DNA of 64,000 bases from Synechococcus sp. LTW-R. Lineage in GTDB: Bacteria > Cyanobacteriota > Cyanobacteriia > PCC-6307 > Cyanobiaceae. The stretch is taken from NCBI RefSeq assembly GCF_014217875.1, contig NZ_CP059060.1, positions 186,001 to 250,000 of the forward strand, written 5' to 3'. Both the position numbers and the translations under genes were made by a program. Shown here one piece after another: positions 43,144 to 51,390 of the stretch. A model generated the notes under the pieces. It was not told where the DNA came from. It made no database searches and worked only from the letters and a program-made list of their open reading frames with translations. Numbering within the stretch: the stretch's first letter is position 1; each line of letters opens with the position of its first letter.

Positions 43144-44016
43144 ATGACGACATCCCATCGCACCAAGACCTCGGCGGCCCATTGGCCCAAGTCCGCAGGG
43201 GCGAAGGATGAACAGCGTTTCGGTGCGGTCCCCGAAGCCGTTCGGGAGACCGATCACTACCAACAGGAGTACATCGAGCAATTTGCAGATCGTTGGGACC
43301 GATTAATTGATTGGGAGGCCAGAGCCCAGGCTGAAGGTGATTTTTATATCCGCATCCTGCGGGAGCACGGTGCGAAATCGGTGCTCGATGTCGCCACGGG
43401 GACAGGGTTTCACTCGATTCGACTCCTCCAGGAGGGGTTCGATGTGGTCAGCGCCGACGGCAGTCCAAACATGTTGGCGCGTGCCTTTCGCAATGCCCGT
43501 GACCGCAACCAGCTGTTGAGGACGGCCCAGGCCGATTGGCGCTTTCTGAACCGTGATATTCACGGGACCTTCGATGCGGTGATTTGCCTGGGTAACTCGT
43601 TCACCCATCTCTTTCGCGAGAAGGATCGTCGTAAATCCCTGGCTGAGTACTACGCGGTCTTGAAGCACAACGGCCTCTTGATTCTTGATCACCGCAACTA
43701 CGACCGCCTCTTAGAAGGTGGTGCGGCGGTGAAGCAAGGGAAGGGAACCGTGTATTGCGGAGAAGATGTTTCTGTGAGCCCTGATTGTGTCGATGAGGGC
43801 CTGGCACGCTTTCGCTACGCCTTCAGTGATGGAAGTACTTTCCATCTCAATATGTTCCCGCTTCGCTATGGCTATGTGCGCCGACTGATGCGGGAGGTGG
43901 GCTTCCAGAAGATCACCAGCTATGGGGACTATCAGCGCAGCAAGGATGATCCCGATTTCTATGCCCATGTCGCCCATAAGGCCTACGAGATCGATGGCGA
44001 TACGACGGTGATCTAG
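43144..44016 (+). CDS. gsmt: Glycine/sarcosine N-methyltransferase
   Basis: The 290-residue protein has the layout of cyanobacterial GSMT: HYQQEYIEQFADRWDRLIDWE near the start, SAM motif SVLDVATGTGFHSIRLL, GTFDAVICLGNSFTHL and LILDHRNYDRLL, as in eukaryote and Aphanothece GNMT relatives. It carries out the first two methylations from glycine to sarcosine and dimethylglycine. It is followed 2 bases later by the second methyltransferase gene. Confidence 0.92.
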   Translation: MTTSHRTKTSAAHWPKSAGAKDEQRFGAVPEAVRETDHYQQEYIEQFADRWDRLIDWEARAQAEGDFYIRILREHGAKSVLDVATGTGFHSIRLLQEGFDVVSADGSPNMLARAFRNARDRNQLLRTAQADWRFLNRDIHGTFDAVICLGNSFTHLFREKDRRKSLAEYYAVLKHNGLLILDHRNYDRLLEGGAAVKQGKGTVYCGEDVSVSPDCVDEGLARFRYAFSDGSTFHLNMFPLRYGYVRRLMREVGFQKITSYGDYQRSKDDPDFYAHVAHKAYEIDGDTTVI

Positions 44017-44018
44017 TC

Positions 44019-44870
44019 ATGACGCAGACGCATTTTTCCGCCGCGGAGCGCACGGCTTCGGACTACTACGACAGCGCTGATGCCGATTGTTTCTATGAAG
44101 AGGTTTGGGGCGGTGAAGACATTCACATCGGCCTCTACGCCTCCGAGACCGAAGCCATTGCACCGGCCAGTCAGCGCACGGTTAATGCCTTAATCGCTTT
44201 GATCGGCACCTTCCCGCGCGGGGCCACGGTTGTTGATTTGGGTTCGGGATATGGCGGTGCTGCCCGCCGCCTTGCGAAGGAGTTCGGGGCCCATGTCGAG
44301 GCGATCAACATCTCTTCCGTTGAAAATGCTCGGCACCGTCAGCTCAACTTGAGCGCCGGATTGCAGGACCACATCCAGGTGCACGATGCCTCCTTTGAGG
44401 ACGTTCCCCTGCCCTCGGGTTGTGCCGATGTTGTCTGGAGTCAGGACGCGATCCTGCACTCCGGCAACCGTCAGCAGGTGCTCCAGGAGGCGGCGCGGTT
44501 GTTGAAGCCAGGCGGGGTGATGGTCCTCACGGATCCGATGGCCGCCGATGGGGTGGAGACCGATTCCCTGAGCGCGATTCTCGACCGCATTCATCTGCCC
44601 GACATGGGCTCACCGGATCGCTATCGGGCCTGGGCCAGTCAGGCCGGTTTGGTCCGGGAGGTTTGGCAGGATCAGACGGCGATGTTGATTCGCCATTACA
44701 GCCGCGTGCGCGAGGAGCTCCTGCGCCGTGAGCAGGAGCTGAAGACCAAGATCAGTCCGGAGTACCTCCAGCGGATGGCCGCTGGCTTAGGCCATTGGAT
44801 TGATGGGGGACGCCAGGGACGCCTGAGTTGGGGGCTGATGCGCTTCCGCAAGCCCCTGCAGGAGGCCTGA
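44019..44870 (+). CDS. sdmt: Sarcosine/dimethylglycine N-methyltransferase
   Basis: The 283-residue protein has the partner-enzyme signatures: DCFYEEVWGGEDIHIGLY, SAM site TVVDLGSGYGGAARRLA and VDVVWSQDAILHSGNR-type text (ADVVWSQDAILHSGNR), then LLKPGGVMVLTDPM. It completes glycine betaine from sarcosine and dimethylglycine. Together with GSMT it makes betaine without choline, the usual route in halotolerant cyanobacteria. It overlaps the next small gene (TGATG). Confidence 0.93.
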   Translation: MTQTHFSAAERTASDYYDSADADCFYEEVWGGEDIHIGLYASETEAIAPASQRTVNALIALIGTFPRGATVVDLGSGYGGAARRLAKEFGAHVEAINISSVENARHRQLNLSAGLQDHIQVHDASFEDVPLPSGCADVVWSQDAILHSGNRQQVLQEAARLLKPGGVMVLTDPMAADGVETDSLSAILDRIHLPDMGSPDRYRAWASQAGLVREVWQDQTAMLIRHYSRVREELLRREQELKTKISPEYLQRMAAGLGHWIDGGRQGRLSWGLMRFRKPLQEA

Positions 44871-44995
44871 TGGAGTCCTTCGCCGGTGCAGTCGTGATTT
44901 TTGTCGTGGGCGGTGTCGTCACCTTGGCGACCACCGTGATGGTGATTCAGGGCCATCTCCATTGGCGCGGCCGTGATCCCTGGGGGGAGGGCTAA
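44870..44995 (+). CDS. Small one-helix membrane protein (41 aa)
   Basis: The frame begins inside the SDMT stop. The product (MESFAGAVVIFVVGGVVTLA and on to a WGEG end) is a single membrane helix with a short hydrophilic tail. It lies three bases before the symporter start and so is in one transcript with it. Such peptides often serve as small subunits of SSS transporters. Confidence 0.7.
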   Translation: MESFAGAVVIFVVGGVVTLATTVMVIQGHLHWRGRDPWGEG

Positions 44996-44998
44996 GCC

Positions 44999-46438
44999 AT
45001 GGTGTTCAGCCCCACGCTTGCTGTTCAGCCCTTCTTGGCCCCAGGCATCGCCTGGGCCCTGGTGGTCATCTTTTCGGTGCTCTGGATCGCCCTTGGGGTG
45101 TCCTGGGGCCGGCGCGGCTCTGGTGATGCCGATGACTACATGCTGGCTGGCCGCAACATCGGTTTAGCCCTGAGCACCGCCACCTTGATGGCGTCTTGGG
45201 TGACCGGCAACACCACCTTGTTGGCGCCGGAGTTTGGCTACCGGAACGGTCTCTGGGGGATGTTCAGTTACGCCCTGGCCGGTCTGGGCTTGGTCCTGTT
45301 CGCGCCATTGGCCCTGCGAATCAAAACCCTGATGCCCAAGGGGCGCACCAGCGGTGACTTCATTCGCCTCCGCTATGGCCGTGCGGCCTGGTGGGTCTTC
45401 ATGGTGATCACCGCGATCTACACCCTGGGCTTCCTGATGACCCAGGCGATGGGAGCCGGGATCCTGCTGGAGGCGCTCTCGGGTTTCGATTACCGCCTGG
45501 GGATGGTCGTCGTGATCGGTGTCTCGACGATCTACACCCTCTACGGCGGGATGCGCGCCGTGGTCGGAACGGACTTCATTCAGTCCCTCTTGATCATGGG
45601 GCTGCTGGTCTTGGTTGCCGTCTTGGCGCTGCAGCAGTTCCCGGTTCCTGAGCTCCATCGCGCGTTGGTCGAGGAGCATCCGGAGCGGCTGAATTTGCTC
45701 TTGCCGGCGGGGTTGTTGATTGCGTGGAACTCCGCCCTCTTCTCCATGGGCGAGGTCTTCCACAACAACATCTGGTGGTCGCGGGTCTTCTCCAGTCGCG
45801 CCTCCGTCGTCTTCACCTCGTTCGTGCTTGGTGGATTGGCCTGGATGACGGTGCCGCTGGTGACCGGCTCCATCGGCCTGGTGGCGTTGGCTCAGTCGGT
45901 GGACCTGCCCCAGGTGAACATGCTCTTTCCGGTGGTGGCCTCCCAGCTGCTCGGGGCGGGGGGTGCGGCCTTGGTCTTTGTGGTCGTCTTTGCCTCGTTG
46001 ACCTCAACCTTGGATTCGCTCTTGGCGTCGACGGCGGATTTGGTGGCCGAAGACGTGGTCTTCAAGCTGCTGAATCCCAACTTGAGTGATGCCCAATTGC
46101 GCCAGGCCACGCGCCTGGTTGTTCTCGGGTTGGGGCTATTGACCTTGCTGCTCTCTTGGCCGCGGCTGGATTCCTTGGCGTCCGTGCTCTTCTTCACGGG
46201 TGCCCTGGTGGCCTCCACGATCTGGCCGGTGGCCTACGGCCTGTATTGGCCCAGTGCGAACCGGTGGGCCGCCATTGCCGCGATGGTCTCCGGCAGTGCC
46301 GTGGGCTTGGCTGCCTATGTGCTGATCGCGCCCTACTGCGCGGCATTGCTCTCCGCGGCGGTCTCGGCGGTGGTGATGGCCGTGGGCACCCAGTTGCAGC
46401 CCGAGCGCTTCAACTGGCTCACCTTGAGGGAGGGATAA
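44999..46438 (+). CDS. Sodium:solute symporter (SSS family)
   Basis: The 479-residue protein has about thirteen membrane helices and SSS features: DADDYMLAGRNIGLALSTATLMASWVTGNT (N-terminal Na+ site, trimmed), YTLYGGMRAVVGTDFIQSLL and a late FASLTSTLDSLLASTADLVAEDV. The family imports many solutes such as proline, urea, pantothenate or amino acids. The substrate is not clear from sequence. Its place after the betaine genes and before the carbamoyl-type operon suggests an osmolyte or its precursor. Confidence 0.88.
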   Translation: MVFSPTLAVQPFLAPGIAWALVVIFSVLWIALGVSWGRRGSGDADDYMLAGRNIGLALSTATLMASWVTGNTTLLAPEFGYRNGLWGMFSYALAGLGLVLFAPLALRIKTLMPKGRTSGDFIRLRYGRAAWWVFMVITAIYTLGFLMTQAMGAGILLEALSGFDYRLGMVVVIGVSTIYTLYGGMRAVVGTDFIQSLLIMGLLVLVAVLALQQFPVPELHRALVEEHPERLNLLLPAGLLIAWNSALFSMGEVFHNNIWWSRVFSSRASVVFTSFVLGGLAWMTVPLVTGSIGLVALAQSVDLPQVNMLFPVVASQLLGAGGAALVFVVVFASLTSTLDSLLASTADLVAEDVVFKLLNPNLSDAQLRQATRLVVLGLGLLTLLLSWPRLDSLASVLFFTGALVASTIWPVAYGLYWPSANRWAAIAAMVSGSAVGLAAYVLIAPYCAALLSAAVSAVVMAVGTQLQPERFNWLTLREG

Positions 46439-46441
46439 CGC

Positions 46442-46672
46442 ATGGCACGGTCTCGGATGACAACCCGCTGGGCCCTCTCACTCGCCCTTGCCGCGATCGC
46501 CGTTCTCTTGCCCGTGGCCAGGGCGGGCGAAGCGAGCGCGCCACCGCGCTGGTTGGCGGATCTGCCGTTGCTGCAGGTCTTGATCTACGGAAGCGTTGCG
46601 GGTCTGGCCCTGTCGGTGCTGATCCTGTTGATCATTTGGTGGAAAGAGTGGAGGCGCGGTGATGTTTGGTGA
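46442..46672 (+). CDS. Small membrane protein downstream of the symporter (76 aa)
   Basis: The ATG lies three bases after the symporter stop. A signal-like N-terminus (ALSLALAAIAVLLPVARA) and one further helix (LIYGSVAGLALSVLILLIIWW) give two hydrophobic segments and a WKEWRRGDVW end. It may be an accessory subunit of the symporter. No family is recognised. Confidence 0.7.
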   Translation: MARSRMTTRWALSLALAAIAVLLPVARAGEASAPPRWLADLPLLQVLIYGSVAGLALSVLILLIIWWKEWRRGDVW

Positions 46673-46698
46673 TCTCTAAGACTTTATAAATTCAGTGC

Positions 46699-46727
46699 TT
46701 GCACTTTCTCGAGACAGTGGCTAGTAC
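46699..46727 (+). promoter_or_regulatory. Candidate promoter of the carbamoyltransferase operon
   Basis: TTGCAC at 46699-46704 and TAGTAC at 46722-46727 are separated by 17 bases, a reasonable sigma-70 promoter. The region lies about 160 bases before the gene start in an AT-rich stretch. A long leader would follow. This rests only on sequence likeness. Confidence 0.4.
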
Positions 46728-46887
46728 TCGAGAAGGCAGGAGCAACCGAACCGAGCTTCACCGCTGTCCTCGTAGAGGGACTTCTTCTGACTCCGCTTAT
46801 CAGGAGTCCTTCTCCCTGACGTTTCAGGTCTGCTTTCCCAAAATGGTCATTACTTCTCCCTCTTCTCATCTTGTCTCAGAACACTCC

Positions 46888-47958
46888 ATGCGTTTCAAGC
46901 CGATGGGGCCAGATGTTTACGGGGCGGCTTCTCCTAAAGACCTTCTTTTGGCCATTGAAGAAGATGGTGATGCACTTCACGACTTAGTCGACCAGCATGT
47001 AATATCTATCCAGCCATTCAGGGCTCATACACTGCTTCAATTGTTTCGTCTTGCCGCGAAATATGAGAGTAATCCAGAGCGATATACCTCGCACAACACA
47101 CCTCTAAAAGGTAAGATCCTCATAAATGCTTTTTACGAGCCTAGTACGCGTACCAGGCTATCGTTTGATAGTGCTTGGCACCGCCTGGGTGGCGACTCTA
47201 TAAATATAACGGACCGAAGTACAACTGGCTTGGCCAAGGGCGAGTCCTATGAAGATGTTGCGCATATGTTCAATAACTACGGTGATTGCATTGTGCTTCG
47301 GGATGGTGACTCGAACGCGGTCTATTCGATGGCGGACACTCTTCGTGTGCCCATTATTAACGCAGGTAATGGGATTGATGAGCATCCCACTCAGGCAATG
47401 GCCGACCTTTACACGATTCTAAAGTGGAGACCCTCTTTAGTTGCCTCTAAGGTCTCTCCAGGAGAGCGGGTGAGAATCGGAGTTGTTGGAATCCCAAGTC
47501 GTATGCGTACCGTTCGCTCGCTTCTGCGGATCCTTGCCAAATTCCCTCAAATTGTTGAGGAGCTTGTCCTCATACATGACCCTGCCAAGAACGCTGCCGA
47601 GGAATTGTTCGACCCCGGGCAATTGGAGGAGTTGCAGCAGGCTGGACTCAATGTGCGTTGCACCGGAGATCTGCAGGGTGAAATCCCTGGGCTTGATGTT
47701 ATCTATATCAATGCAATCGCTTGGGTGGGTGATAGCTATGAGGTCCATGGTAATTCCTTTCGGCTGACCAGAGATCTCCCGTACAAGCCAAATGCAATCG
47801 TTCTGCACCCTCTTGCTCGAGGCCCGGAGCTGAGTACCTGCCTTGATGACACCCCCCACAACTGGTATTTCAGTCAGGCCCGGGGTGCGGTCTTCCTGCG
47901 GATGGCGCTGCTCACCTGCATGGTGGATCGCACCAACCGAGTGATGGATGTGATCTGA
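46888..47958 (+). CDS. Aspartate-transcarbamylase-like carbamoyltransferase, acceptor unknown
   Basis: The 356-residue enzyme keeps the carbamoyl-phosphate site: FYEPSTRTRLSFD (STRTR at 86-90), AKGES (Lys117, like PyrB Lys84), VLRDG (Arg), DEHPTQAMADL (166-169) and HPLAR. Arg207 in MRTVRS matches PyrB Arg167. PyrB Arg229 and Gln231, which hold the second carboxylate of aspartate, correspond to Ala276 and Ala278 (INAIAW). So it is probably not an aspartate carbamoyltransferase. The gene is AT-richer than its neighbours. An ATG at 46843 would add 15 residues. Confidence 0.9.
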   Translation: MRFKPMGPDVYGAASPKDLLLAIEEDGDALHDLVDQHVISIQPFRAHTLLQLFRLAAKYESNPERYTSHNTPLKGKILINAFYEPSTRTRLSFDSAWHRLGGDSINITDRSTTGLAKGESYEDVAHMFNNYGDCIVLRDGDSNAVYSMADTLRVPIINAGNGIDEHPTQAMADLYTILKWRPSLVASKVSPGERVRIGVVGIPSRMRTVRSLLRILAKFPQIVEELVLIHDPAKNAAEELFDPGQLEELQQAGLNVRCTGDLQGEIPGLDVIYINAIAWVGDSYEVHGNSFRLTRDLPYKPNAIVLHPLARGPELSTCLDDTPHNWYFSQARGAVFLRMALLTCMVDRTNRVMDVI

Positions 47959-47970
47959 GGAGGAACGCAC

Positions 47971-50019
47971 ATGTGTGGAATTGGCGGTGTGTTCACCACC
48001 ATGGCGGATCAAGCCGTTGATCCCCAGCTTCTGGTCAACATGGCCGCGATTCAGGAGCATCGCGGTCCCGATGGTTTTGGCTATCGCACCGTCGATGGCT
48101 GTGGAGTGGGCTTCTGCCATGCCCGCCTCTCGATCATTGACCTGAATGAGACCAGGGCACGCCAACCGTTCTTGAGCGGAGAGCCGGACTCGGGTGCGAG
48201 GGTCCTGATGGCCCACAACGGTGAGTTCTATGACTTCCAGAGGATTCGCGCCGACCTGACGGCCCGCGGTGTTCGCTTCAGCAGCAAGAGCGATTCCGAG
48301 ATCCTCTTGCGCCTCTACCACCAGCAGGGATTGCAGGCGACCCTGCCGCAATTGCGCGGTGAATTCGCCTTCGCGCTCTATGACGAGGCCATCGATACGT
48401 TGCATCTCGTCCGGGATCGCTTCGGGATCAAACCCCAGTACTGGACGATCACGCCCCAGGGTTTGGTCTTCGGCTCAGAGCTGAAGGTGTTGTTTGCCCA
48501 TCCGGCGGTGGAGCGCCGCTTCACCTCGGAAGGGCTCTTCCATCAGTTGATGCAAACCATGGTCCCCGGGACCACGGCCTTTGATGGGATCCATCAGGTG
48601 CCGCCCGGCCACGGCATCAGCGTGCGCCGCCGCAACGGGAGCCTCCAGGTTGAGACCTGGAAGTACTGGGACATGAACTTCCCCCGCCAGGGCGAGCGGG
48701 ACGGCAGCAAGGGCGAGGCCGACCACATCGAGGCGATTCGTGCGGCTCTGCTCGAAGCGGTGGAGCTGCGGATGGTCGCCGATGTGCCCGTGGGTTGTTA
48801 CCTCTCGGGAGGCATCGACAGTTGCTCCATCCTTGGGCTGGCCGCCGCCGTCAGCCAGAGCCCGGTCAAGGCATTCACCATTGGTTTCGACGACGCCCGC
48901 TACGACGAGTCGCCGATCGCCAAGGAGATGGCGGACGCCACGGCGGCCGAGCAGGACGTGATGCGTCTCTCGGGCAAGGAGCTCTACGGCTGGATGGAGC
49001 GCACCCTCTGGCACACCGAGCGCACGATTTACAACACCCTGGCGGTGGCGAAATTCCTGATGAGCCGCCACGTCAACCAGGTCAACTACAAGGTGGTGAT
49101 GACTGGGGAGGGCTCCGATGAGCTCTTCGGTGGCTATCCGGCCTTCCGCCGCGACATGTTCCTGCACGGTCTCCAGGACCTGCCTGAGCAGGAGCGCCAA
49201 GCCTGGGAAGACCTGTTGCAGCAGTCCAATGCCCTGGTGCAGGGGGCGATGTTGGCGGCGGATCAAGTGGATGATCCGGACCTCGATGCGGTCGTGGGTT
49301 TCACCCCCAGTTGTCTCCAGCCCTGGTTGGCCTGTGCGCCGCTCGTCCCGGCCCTGCTCGCGGATGCCCATCGCGAGGCCCTCTCGGACTATTCCCCGGG
49401 CAAGGCCATTGCCATGACCCTGGATGCGGAACAACTCGAAGGACGCCACGCCCTCGATAAGGCTCAGTACGTCTGGATCAAGACGATGCTGGAGGGCCAA
49501 ATCCTGACCTGGGGCGGTGACCGGGTGGACATGGCGAACTCCATGGAGGCGCGTCCGGCCTTCTTGGATCACCATCTGGCCGCGGCGGCGGTCCAGGTGC
49601 CGCCGGAGTTGCGGATTAAGGGCAAGACAGAGAAGTACGTCCTGCGGGAGGCCATGGCCGGCCTGCTGCCTGAGGTGCTCTACAAGCGCGAGAAATTTGC
49701 CTTCATGGCTCCGCCGGCCCACACCGAGCCCGAAAAGTGGGAGCAGATGAAGCAGCTGGCGAACGACTACCTCAGCGATGAGGCGATCGAGGCCGCGGGA
49801 CTGCTCAGCGTCGCTGGTGTTCGGGCCCTCTTCGCCCGCCATGACGACCCGGCGACCACCGATGCCGATCGGGTGCAGATGGACGCCATGATCAACCATC
49901 TCCTCGGCGTGCAGATGCTGCACCGGATGTTCATTGCCGCGGACGTCCCGGCCCAGGCCAGGGCCAAGGCCGATGCCCTGGGTTGGCATCCCGCTCGGGA
50001 GGTTGCTGCCGTTTGCTGA
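47971..50019 (+). CDS. Asparagine-synthetase-like glutamine amidotransferase
   Basis: The 682-residue protein has an N-terminal class II glutaminase (MCGIGGVF with Cys2, RGPDG at 31-35, AHNGEFYDF) and a C-terminal ATP-dependent synthetase with PP-loop YLSGGIDSCS (279-284) and VMTGEGSDELFGGYP. It moves ammonia from glutamine to an activated carboxylate. As it lies 12 bases after the carbamoyltransferase gene, its acceptor may be the carbamoylated amino acid rather than aspartate. A GAGGA ribosome site fixes the start. Confidence 0.9.
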   Translation: MCGIGGVFTTMADQAVDPQLLVNMAAIQEHRGPDGFGYRTVDGCGVGFCHARLSIIDLNETRARQPFLSGEPDSGARVLMAHNGEFYDFQRIRADLTARGVRFSSKSDSEILLRLYHQQGLQATLPQLRGEFAFALYDEAIDTLHLVRDRFGIKPQYWTITPQGLVFGSELKVLFAHPAVERRFTSEGLFHQLMQTMVPGTTAFDGIHQVPPGHGISVRRRNGSLQVETWKYWDMNFPRQGERDGSKGEADHIEAIRAALLEAVELRMVADVPVGCYLSGGIDSCSILGLAAAVSQSPVKAFTIGFDDARYDESPIAKEMADATAAEQDVMRLSGKELYGWMERTLWHTERTIYNTLAVAKFLMSRHVNQVNYKVVMTGEGSDELFGGYPAFRRDMFLHGLQDLPEQERQAWEDLLQQSNALVQGAMLAADQVDDPDLDAVVGFTPSCLQPWLACAPLVPALLADAHREALSDYSPGKAIAMTLDAEQLEGRHALDKAQYVWIKTMLEGQILTWGGDRVDMANSMEARPAFLDHHLAAAAVQVPPELRIKGKTEKYVLREAMAGLLPEVLYKREKFAFMAPPAHTEPEKWEQMKQLANDYLSDEAIEAAGLLSVAGVRALFARHDDPATTDADRVQMDAMINHLLGVQMLHRMFIAADVPAQARAKADALGWHPAREVAAVC

Positions 50020-50025
50020 GGTTCA

Positions 50026-50053
50026 GCCCGTAACGGTCACAACCGTTACGGGC
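50026..50053 (+). repeat. Perfect 12-bp hairpin after the amidotransferase gene
   Basis: GCCCGTAACGGT at 50026-50037 pairs perfectly with ACCGTTACGGGC at 50042-50053, with a 4-base loop. No T run follows, so it is not a classic terminator. It could stop RNA decay, mark an RNA cleavage site or be a protein-binding palindrome between the synthesis and hydrolysis genes. Confidence 0.6.
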
Positions 50054-50178
50054 GCTCTCGGAGCTCTCCTCGATGGTGGGGGTGCTCTGTTGAACGCGAA
50101 GGTCTGCGGTTGGTTCTCTCTGCCCCGGGCGTTGGTACCCACACCACCACTCCACAGCGTCGGCCGACTCCCAATTCA

Positions 50179-51390
50179 GTGCGCCTGCTGGCGTCCTTGG
50201 AGGCCATGGCCGAGGTGGGACTGCAGCCCGATGGTTCGATCTGTCGCCGGGGCTTCACGGCTGAAGACCGTCAGGGCCGCGAACGGCTGAGTGAATGGAT
50301 GATCGATGCCGGCCTAAGCCTGTGCATCGATGCCGCTGGCAATTTGATTGGCCGGCTGGAGGGCTCGGACCCCAGCCTTCCAGCCCTCGTGACCGGCTCG
50401 CACCTCGACACGGTCCCAACCGGGGGGCGCTACGACGGCACCCTCGGTGTCTTGGCAGGCCTGGAAGTGGTTCGCGCCCTTCAGGACGCCGCGCTCCAGC
50501 TCCGCCACCCCTTCGAGCTAATCGTCTTCGCCGACGAGGAGTCCACCATGGTGGGCTGCAAGGGCATGGCCGGCACCGCGAGCGCTGACCCCAGCGATTA
50601 CACCACCAGCAACGGTGAGCCGATCCAGCGGAATCTGGCCCGTCTTGGGGGGGATTGGGACCGGCTGGCCAGTGCCGCCCGCCGCGATGACGCGATCGCC
50701 GCCTTCATCGAACTGCATGTCGAGCAGGGGGCCGTGCTCGAGGGGCGCGGAGACAGCATTGGTGTTGTTCAGGGCGTTGTCGGCCAACGCCGCTTCACGA
50801 TCCGCGTGGGCGGTCAGGCGAACCACGCCGGCACCACGCCGATGGATCAGCGTCAGGATGCCCTGGTCGCGGCAGCGCAGGTGGTCTTGGCCGTCCAGGC
50901 CCTCGCCCTGGCGCATCCCGGTGATCCCGTGGCCACGGTCGGCAAGTTTGAGGTCTGGCCGAATGCCGCCAACGTCGTTCCTGGTGAGGTCCAGTGCAGC
51001 GTCGACCTGCGCGATCTCGACCCCGAGGTGTTGTCCGCGTTGACCGACGAGCTGCAGCGGCGCCTGGCCGCCATCGCCGAGTCGAGCGGCTGCCGCGTGA
51101 CGATGGAGCCGCAGTTTTCGGTCGACCCCACCCCCGCCGCTCCGGCGCTGATGGACGCGATCGAGGTCGCGGCGACCGAGCTGGGCTTGTCCCACAGTGC
51201 CTTGCCGAGCCGGGCCAGCCACGACGCCCAGGAATTGGGTCGTCGCTGGCCGATGGGGATGGTCTTTGTCCCCAGCCACCGCGGCTTGAGCCATTCCTCC
51301 GCGGAGTACACCAGCCTCGAGCAGTGCGTGGCCGGTACGGCGGTGCTGCTCGAGGCGTTCCTGCGGCTGGACGCGCAGCTTCAGGGATGA
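50179..51390 (+). CDS. M20-family N-carbamoyl-amino-acid hydrolase
   Basis: The protein (403 aa from GTG 50179) has GSHLDTVPTGGRYDGTLGVL (metal His and Asp), FADEESTMVGCKGMAG (Glu pair), IELHVEQGAVLE and a C-terminal SRASHDAQEL, the pattern of L-carbamoylases, ureidopropionases and allantoate amidohydrolases. These enzymes split an N-carbamoyl group to amino acid, CO2 and ammonia. The start is uncertain, as an upstream TTG (50110) extends the frame without family likeness. It overlaps the next gene by 4 bases. Confidence 0.9.
   Translation: MRLLASLEAMAEVGLQPDGSICRRGFTAEDRQGRERLSEWMIDAGLSLCIDAAGNLIGRLEGSDPSLPALVTGSHLDTVPTGGRYDGTLGVLAGLEVVRALQDAALQLRHPFELIVFADEESTMVGCKGMAGTASADPSDYTTSNGEPIQRNLARLGGDWDRLASAARRDDAIAAFIELHVEQGAVLEGRGDSIGVVQGVVGQRRFTIRVGGQANHAGTTPMDQRQDALVAAAQVVLAVQALALAHPGDPVATVGKFEVWPNAANVVPGEVQCSVDLRDLDPEVLSALTDELQRRLAAIAESSGCRVTMEPQFSVDPTPAAPALMDAIEVAATELGLSHSALPSRASHDAQELGRRWPMGMVFVPSHRGLSHSSAEYTSLEQCVAGTAVLLEAFLRLDAQLQG

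Noticed and set aside
46888-47958. Naming the carbamoyltransferase pyrB or argF
   Set aside because: The second-carboxylate ligands of PyrB are both alanine, and the HPTQ motif and C-terminal HPLAR do not fit ornithine carbamoyltransferase. The operon has no pyrimidine or arginine genes.
48475-49989. Open frame of about 504 codons on the minus strand opposite the amidotransferase gene
   Set aside because: The frame follows the codon pattern of the strong plus-strand gene, has no recognisable domain, and a high-GC genome leaves such antisense frames open by chance.
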